Made by a program: the position numbers and the translations under genes. Positions 57,784-64,000 of a DNA stretch of 64,000 nt are shown here, piece by piece (within the stretch, counting starts at the first letter, position 1; each line of letters starts with the position of its first letter). The DNA comes from Bryoerythrophyllum caledonicum. Its lineage: Eukaryota; Streptophyta; Bryopsida; Pottiales; Pottiaceae. Location: the NCBI GenBank assembly GCA_963971425.1, contig OZ020515.1, positions 14,028,291-14,092,290 on the forward strand, written 5' to 3'. The notes under the pieces are model-generated. The model had not been told where the DNA came from. It was given only the letters and a program-made list of their open reading frames with translations, and did not search any database.

Positions 57784-58972
57784 CTACGTGTTCACGAACT
57801 GGCAACTCCTCCGAATCTCGCCCGCCGAATCTCCCGACAGCTTCACGCCGATGTTCGTCATGGCCACCATGGCATCAGCGAAATTCTGGTCGAACTTCTT
57901 CTGCTTCAGATTCTCCACCACGTACGGCCTCGTGTTGACGTCGCGGTACAGATCCTGGTCAGAGGTCATGAGGCCGTAGCCCTTCTGTATGTTGCGGAAG
58001 TAGGCCGTGTCGAACGTGTGCACAGATGTCCTGTCCATGACCAGCGCAGTCGGGGTGGTCGGAGCCGGGCATTTCTGCTGCAACCCCGCAAGCAGGTCCT
58101 TGGGCATGGACTCGTCGAGATTGTTGGGGGGGAAGATGCGGTCGCGCAGGTGAATGCAGTGCGTGAGGCCAATGGTATGCGAGCCGGAGAGGTCCACCAT
58201 CTGCTTGGCGTTCAGGCCCTTGGCGGCGAAGTTGGCCACGAGCTCTGAGCTGGTGAAAGTGGCGGGCGGCAAGTTCTGGAGAGGCTCTGAGGCGAGCGAC
58301 ACTTTGCCGTCCAGTCGCCCCGCGGGCACCTTCCATCCCATCCCCTTGGTCAGTATCACTGTGTCACGCGATGCGTAGGCCAGAATGTCCGCGCAAGACA
58401 CCACTCCGGGGCACGCTACCTCGAGCTTGGCCTTCGCAGCATCGATGGGTTCGAACCCGTGAAGGCCAAGGTTCGGTAGCGCCGTTCTCTCCGTCCCTGG
58501 CCCGCTAATCAGAACGGATCCGTCACAACCCTGCAACAGAAAATTCAGTCAGTCCAGTTGCAGATCATGAAGTATAAATTAAAGAGGTCACCAATCAAGT
58601 GATCTGAATCTTCGCAACTACGTGCTTCCAAACAAGCGAACTCAAGCTAGCACTGATTCAAGCTAGCACAGTTTCAATGTCATGTCTAATGACAGGGGTC
58701 CTGCATGGTTTGATATCTAAAAAACAGAGGAGTATGATTACGAGAATACATTGTGTACTTACGCGAACGAAGCAGTCGTGGAAGATGAGGCGGAGGATTC
58801 CAGGTGCAATAGTATTGTCCTTGTAGAAGGCCTTGCTAATCTCCTGGAAGATGATGTATTCCACATTGTGGCACGAATGCTTGTAGTAGTCGTACTTGAG
58901 CTGGGCGTCCACTCTTAGACTTAGAGTGACAATCAACGCCAGTACCCAGAGGAACTTGCAGCTGGGACCCAT
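57784..58972 (-). CDS. Class III (secretory) plant peroxidase, two exons
   Basis: Exon 1 is 58972-58763 and exon 2 is 58530-57784, with a phase-0 intron (GTAAGT donor, TTGCAG acceptor). The product is 318 residues, normal for the family. Residues 1-23 are a signal peptide (MGPSCKFLWVLALIVTLSLR...), and the mature protein starts QLKYDYY. Distal heme site RLIFHDCFVR has Arg61 and His65; after splicing GCDGSVL follows. Proximal site is DLSGSHTIGLTHC with His188. Cysteines for the usual disulfides are present (KHSC, HDC, GCDG, VACPG, SCADI, THC, RRSC). Such enzymes act in the cell wall or vacuole, oxidising phenolics with H2O2. I chose the second ATG because the longer start (58999) puts nine polar residues before the signal peptide. 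No defect is visible. Confidence 0.92.
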
Positions 58973-59138
58973 ATCAGTTGCAGAGTACCAATAGCTCACT
59001 TGGTCACACTACTTGCTGTATCAAGTTTGAACAACCAACAACATCAGCTCCCACACTAGAGCTAGGAGGAGAAGTACAACACCGATACCCGTGAGGAGAA
59101 GTACAGTACAAGTCGTAGGGAATGAGTGGGTAGTGCTG

Positions 59139-59146
59139 CCTTATAT
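59139..59146 (-). promoter_or_regulatory. Probable TATA box of the peroxidase gene
   Basis: The minus strand reads ATATAAGG 167 bp upstream of the chosen start, giving a leader of roughly 140 nt. Confidence 0.45.
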
Positions 59147-59149
59147 TCT

Positions 59150-62100
59150 ATGAACGGCAACTTTTTTTAACTAAAATAAATAAATAAGATACAGCAGGTG
59201 TCATAAAAAATCTACTTTAATTATTTACAGTCGTGCAAAATGCCTAATTTAGAAAATTACTTTCTAATACGTCTAAAGATGTTCTCTTTAAAGCGCCACT
59301 TCTAAAGGAGCAAGTTGAATAACAGCAGACTCGAATCTGTTTGGATGTGAAGGTTGACGTGCGACAAGAAACTATAAACTTACATGCGTTGACTTCGGGG
59401 GCCTTGCTGATCTCGAGGCCATACTCCGTTGACATAGAGAGCAAAACCACAGCGATTGTCGTGGATACGTCTCGGTATTTCAGCTCACTACGCACTCAAC
59501 GTAGTACCATTATTGTTAAGTCAGCTCCTAAGGACTCGGTAAGATGAGCGATAGCCACCCTCATCAAGTGCATTGCATGGTGATTCGCAGGTGATTCGCA
59601 GGTGATTTGTATGTGACTTGTGTTCCCTATTATAAGACGGCGTCGTCGAATTTTCTAAGCTGGAAATCCACGGTATAAATGCGAGTGGGCGACTGTTGTG
59701 CTACGAGACCTGTTGCGTATAGCTTTGTGAGAGCTTCTACGAGACAACATATGTATACAGTGAGCACGTAGTCTGTTCCCTAGTTTGAATTTCGCTTCGC
59801 TAGGCTTTTTGATGTCAACTTAGGCCCAGCAAGTTGACAACAGGAAGTGTGTCTGGGAATCTCGCAGATGCGCACGTCCATGCATGAGCTGTATTCATGC
59901 TTATCACCACGAAGTTACTGCTGAGACTCTGTTGACCCTTGAACGCCGGAGCAGGCAAAAAGTGGCTTCTCGGATGACATTTCGAGGATGATCATCGTTC
60001 TAAACTGTCCTTTTCATCCAATTCTTTTTGTGGAGAGTTCATTGAATGTGTAAGTGTTAGATGCTGATAAAATTTGCCTCATTGAGGTAATCATGTTATA
60101 TCTTAAGAAAAAAAAGTTTGTGACATGGATCTCAATGTAGTGAATTTTAGAAACTTCTTGCTCTAGCTCTAAATCTGAATTCAAGTCATTTAAAACACTT
60201 AATTATTGGAGAACTTTAGTGAAATTTTCAAAAAAAATTACTTTGTATTTGATATGAATTTTCTTCACTTTACTTCAAAAAATCACACTAAATTCAAATT
60301 TTCCCAAAAAAATTGTGATTTTTGTAACATAAACGAAGCATGAGATCTCATATCTGAAAAATGAAATTAAAAATTTTCCACTTATATTTGATGAAAATTC
60401 ATAGCACACAATAGAATGGAAATTGGGATTGATTCTACGATTACAGGCTTCGGCGTTTGAGGGTTAACGACAAGGCCATGGACGGAGCCCTCAAAATTAT
60501 TACAATTTAACCCTTAAACCTCAGAAGGTGCCTCTGGTGGCCAGTGTTTTTTACACGTATTATGTCATATTTGAACATGATATGGTTGAGATATTGAAGT
60601 GACCTCCAAATGAAAGATGTTAGTTGAAGAATTTTCAATCTGAAGGTGTAAGTCTTGCTAGACTTTAGTATTTTTTTTGGTATTCTTCATGGTAAAATAC
60701 ATCCCTATATTTATGGTTCCGACTAATGTTTAAGACTTAATAGATTCTCCACAACAGCAGCTACACAAATAGTACATTTCACTGTTCATTTTTTCACATA
60801 AATCATAGTAGTTTGTTATTGCCTTAAGCGAATGGAGATTAGAAAGATGGGTGAGATAGAGGAAAGAAAAATCCACTATGGCTCCGACTAGTGCAAATCA
60901 ATCTAACGGTTCAATCAGTTGTGGCTCTTCAAAATTGGTCTCATCAATTACATTCTAGTCCTTTCTTTGTCAAAAGGTTAACATCCTAGTAGATGTTTCA
61001 ATGTGCTATATGAAACCCCTCAAGGACCCTGACTATGTTTCCCAAGAAATTCTTCAAAACTATAGCCATTGAAGGACCAAGGCTTTTAGAGCAATCTCTA
61101 CCCTATTGTTTAAAAATTGTCAAGAAGGACTTTTTGAGAATGTAATTGTAGGATATTCTTCTAAACTCATATGAGAAGATGTGATGAAAATTTTGTGAAT
61201 TTGGACCATACAGATTGAAAGATAATTGCAGTATGTGAAAAAAATTGTTACTTGAACAGACTCTTGGTTCTCTCGAGGATAGTTTTAAATCTAAATAGCA
61301 CATACTAACCTTTTCTACTTCTAATTGTAAGACCATGTTGAAGACTACTAGCATAATACGTACAAATCAAGTATTTTTGACCACGTTGAATTCAAAACGA
61401 CTCATAAATGTCGAATAACCCCTAAAAGACCAAGACTATGTTTCACCAAAACCACCCCAAAATCGCCTCTTTGAAATGAGATGTTGCAGCACCAACTAAA
61501 ACAATGTCTTTACTGTTTTCAATCGTAGGATCTTCAAGTGAACTACTATAAGAGGATACTCTAAACATTTTGTAAACTTTGGCTGCACGGATTGTATGCT
61601 ACATGCATTTGAAGAGTGCAATATGGTTTTTTTCTTCCTCGCGAGGACATGGGTGTGTACTTTGAGTGAAAATAAGAGCATAATTTTTCAATACACATTG
61701 CATAAATTTTATGAATCCATGTTCCATCCTATATTAACTCCCAAATGCAAAAAGTCCCGAGGTGGGCTTCTAGTGATTTTGGGTAGCTTACACGAGTGTC
61801 GATTTAGATCATGAATTTTCAAAAAAATTATCATAGATGTGTATAAGTAATGCTTGGTGGGAAAAAATAGTTTCTAAAACAAATTCACGAAACTAAAGTC
61901 ATTGAGGTTTGAAGTTTGAAATAGGGAGTGTGGACAAGGCGGGCAGGGTACTGTAGTGTTGAATAGTACCAGTGTAGGGTTGAATAGTGCACTTTTTTGT
62001 AACGGTTAGCGATGAAGGAAAGTTTTTGGCAACGGTCTTTGTTGTTTTTCTTTTTAACGCATAGAAATTAATGATTTCAATTTATTTGAATTATTTACTA

Positions 62101-63650
62101 TTAATAGAAGTAGGCATGATAGTTCTCTCTACCGTGTGGATTTAAGATCCAAAAATATTTTCTATTTAAAAAATAAAATTGTTGTCCTAAGTGAATGGCT
62201 ACTTTCTATACCCCTTGTCATTGCAAGTTTTTTTATCCCTATCCTAAACACCTCTATTACTTGTGATTATTTGCATGCAATGACCTAACACAAGGCAAAA
62301 CATAGATTTATAAAATTTATGCAATGTGTAGTGGAAAAGTATGCCAATATCTTGAGTCAAAGTACCCTAACCCTATCCATTCACGGAAAAAAAAACCACA
62401 TTGCACTTTTTAAATGTATGTATCTTACAATCCGTGCGGTCAAAGCTTATGAATTTTATTGAGCGTCACCTTGTAGTAGTTGAATTGAAGATCCTATGGT
62501 TGAATGTAGTAAAAAAATTATTTCAATCAGTCATGCAATGTTGCATCTTAGAGAGGTAGTTTTGAAGTGTTTTCGGTGTGAAATTGTCAAGGAAATTTGG
62601 GGGTTAAGTCATTGCACCTCAAAAATCACAAGTAATGGAGGCTTTAAGGATAAGAAAATTGGACTTCAATGACTAGGGGTATAGAAAGTAGCCATATACT
62701 CAGGAAAGCAATTTTATTTTGTTAATAGTACAATAATTGTTGGATCTAAAATCAGAATGGTACATATAATCATTATGCTTTCTTTCATCAAATGAAAAAT
62801 GATTAAAAAAACCTTAAAACTCTAAATTTCTATGTATGTTTTAGTATTAAAAAATGGGTTTGCCAAGAACTTTCCTTCAATGCTACCCACCTCCAAAAAG
62901 TGCACTATTCAACTCTAGAATACTATTTTTCAACTCTATAATCATACTATTCACCTCTATAGTACCTTGCTCAATTGCCCAAGACTCAAACTTTTGATAT
63001 TTAAAGCACCATAATTTTGTCTTGGTAAGTCCCCCTCAAAAAATCTGTCCTTGCAAAGATAACCGATATTCCTTTTTTAGTAAAGTTTTCAACAATTTAT
63101 CTTCTTTTGAAATTCTATAAACAAGCATTATTTACAATAGAATCCATAATTTAATTAAATCAATGTGGTTGATGTTTTTAAAAATAGATATAAAACCCAT
63201 TGAATGCATGGTCTCCTAGTATTGTGGATTTTAAACTTTTGAAGCATTCTTAAATATGTTGTTTATAAGAATATCTTGACTGGTTTTTTCTCAAGAGAGT
63301 GTAAATTTTGTATATGTTTTAAAATTGATATTTAAGTGAATTTGAAGAGGCCTAAATTGCAATAATTTCTCTACTAGTTAATGAACCCTTAAAAGACCAA
63401 GTGTACCTACCAGGTACAAATTCTTTCACTTTGATTGTAATGATTCTTCAATCTGTACGCTCAAAATTCACAAATTTTTTACCACGCCGTCTAATATGAG
63501 TTTAGAAGAAGATCCTACCATTACATTCTTAGAAGTACATCTTAACGGTTCCTAATTAATGGAGTAGAGATTTCTCTAAATTGCCTTGGTCCTTTACGGG
63601 TTAAAACTTCATGTGTGAGATTCCATGTGATTGTAATAAATTAGTTTTTC
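59150..63650. other. AT-rich repeat-derived DNA without genes
   Basis: 61700-62620 is a diverged relative of 16250-17160 in copy A (CAAAAAGTYCCRAGGTGGGCTTCTAG, GGGTGTCRATTTAG, GACCTAACACAAGG). 62620-63010 contains related sequence in inverted orientation (AATCACAAGTAATGGAG; AAAAAGTGCACTATTCAAC). No coding region with motifs is seen. Confidence 0.5.
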
Positions 63651-63653
63651 GAG

Positions 63654-63845
63654 TTGCTCAACTTTGAAGACTTGACTTTAGTTTTGAGCAAGTGTGTGCC
63701 AGTCGGCGATTGCATGTATTTTACAGTTAGTGAAGAACCTCAAATTACTTTGGTCCATAGTACATTCAGGAACATTGTAACTCATTTACAGTTGGATTCC
63801 AAGCGGGGCTCCGGGCTCAACTTGGCGTTTGGCGACAAGATCTAG
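63654..63845 (+). other. Short open frame near the right edge, not recognised
   Basis: 63 codons (with CVPVGDCMYFTVSEEPQITL). From about 63800 the sequence becomes more GC-rich up to the window end, so an exon of a gene continuing to the right is possible. No motif is recognised. Confidence 0.2.
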
Positions 63846-64000
63846 ATGAAGACAATAAGACAAGGCTGTAGTTGGGAACTGTATCGGCTCTGATCACACG
63901 TGGGCCGTCGTGCCTGATTTCGCCTTTACGCATCAACTGGAAATCTCACACCTAAGGCTCATCCGTTAGCTCGCGCACCAAGTGACTAGCGAGCCTCAGA

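Noticed and set aside
57772-58248. Plus-strand frames of up to 158 codons over the peroxidase
   Set aside because: They are shadows of exon 2, which carries the conserved heme-site motifs on the minus strand.

Overview
This window is a stretch of nuclear DNA from a green plant. The clearest host gene is a two-exon secretory class III peroxidase, an enzyme family typical of land plants and their close algal relatives. There are also captured exons of an EIPR1/TSSC1-type WD40 gene, a P2B Ca2+-ATPase and a SEN1-type helicase. The rest is AT-rich, transposon-dominated DNA. A Tc1-like DD34E transposase, a copia element with a half-tRNA primer site and a gypsy element carrying a DNA methyltransferase point to a non-flowering lineage (bryophyte, lycophyte, fern or charophyte). 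I cannot name the species.

Layout, left to right. (1) 1-3.2 kb: a long retroelement ORF1-like frame on the minus strand, broken by two stops and running off the left edge. (2) 3.5-9.6 kb: a Tc1 fragment joined to a complete but decayed Ty1/copia element with two 435-bp LTRs. (3) 11.3-11.8 kb: a small GC-rich gene for a secreted protein with a TATA box. (4) 13.28-15.36 kb: a complete Tc1-like transposon with one nonsense codon in its transposase. It abuts (5) 15.36-18.88 kb, a long TA-flanked non-autonomous element (copy A), which meets another copy head to head in a 40-bp palindrome. (6) 19.8-22.6 kb: a chimera of captured gene fragments with splice sites kept. (7) 24.3-26 kb: a decayed multi-exon gene. 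(8) 30.4-40.4 kb: a GC-rich Ty3/gypsy element. (9) 40.9-41.1 kb: a SINE with a 5S rRNA-derived head and perfect 13-bp target-site duplications. (10) 41.9-47.7 kb: more copies of the TA-flanked family, including copy B. (11) 47.8-48.3 kb: a leucine-rich-repeat relic. (12) 50-52.6 kb: a PIF/Harbinger transposase and its Myb-like partner. (13) 52.8-55.8 kb: a second Tc1+copia composite, nearly identical to the one at 3.5-6.05 kb. (14) 57.8-59.0 kb: the peroxidase gene. (15) 59-64 kb: AT-rich repeats.

The most remarkable object is the gypsy element. On the minus strand it reads gag - protease - cytosine-5 DNA methyltransferase - reverse transcriptase - RNase H - integrase - PHD finger. From the end of protease to the PHD finger everything lies in one reading frame, interrupted by only five stop codons, all outside the catalytic cores. 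The methyltransferase keeps motifs I, IV (catalytic PCQ), VI, VIII, IX and X. A retrotransposon that carries both a DNA-methylation writer and a putative histone reader could act on chromatin at its own insertions. The stops (TAG, TGA) and LTR differences (mostly C/T or G/A, many at CpG) look like decay by deamination of methylated cytosine.

Only the peroxidase and the small secreted-protein gene look like intact host genes. Coordinates of spliced exons come from reading splice sites by eye, and family assignments come from recognised motifs, not from database searches.
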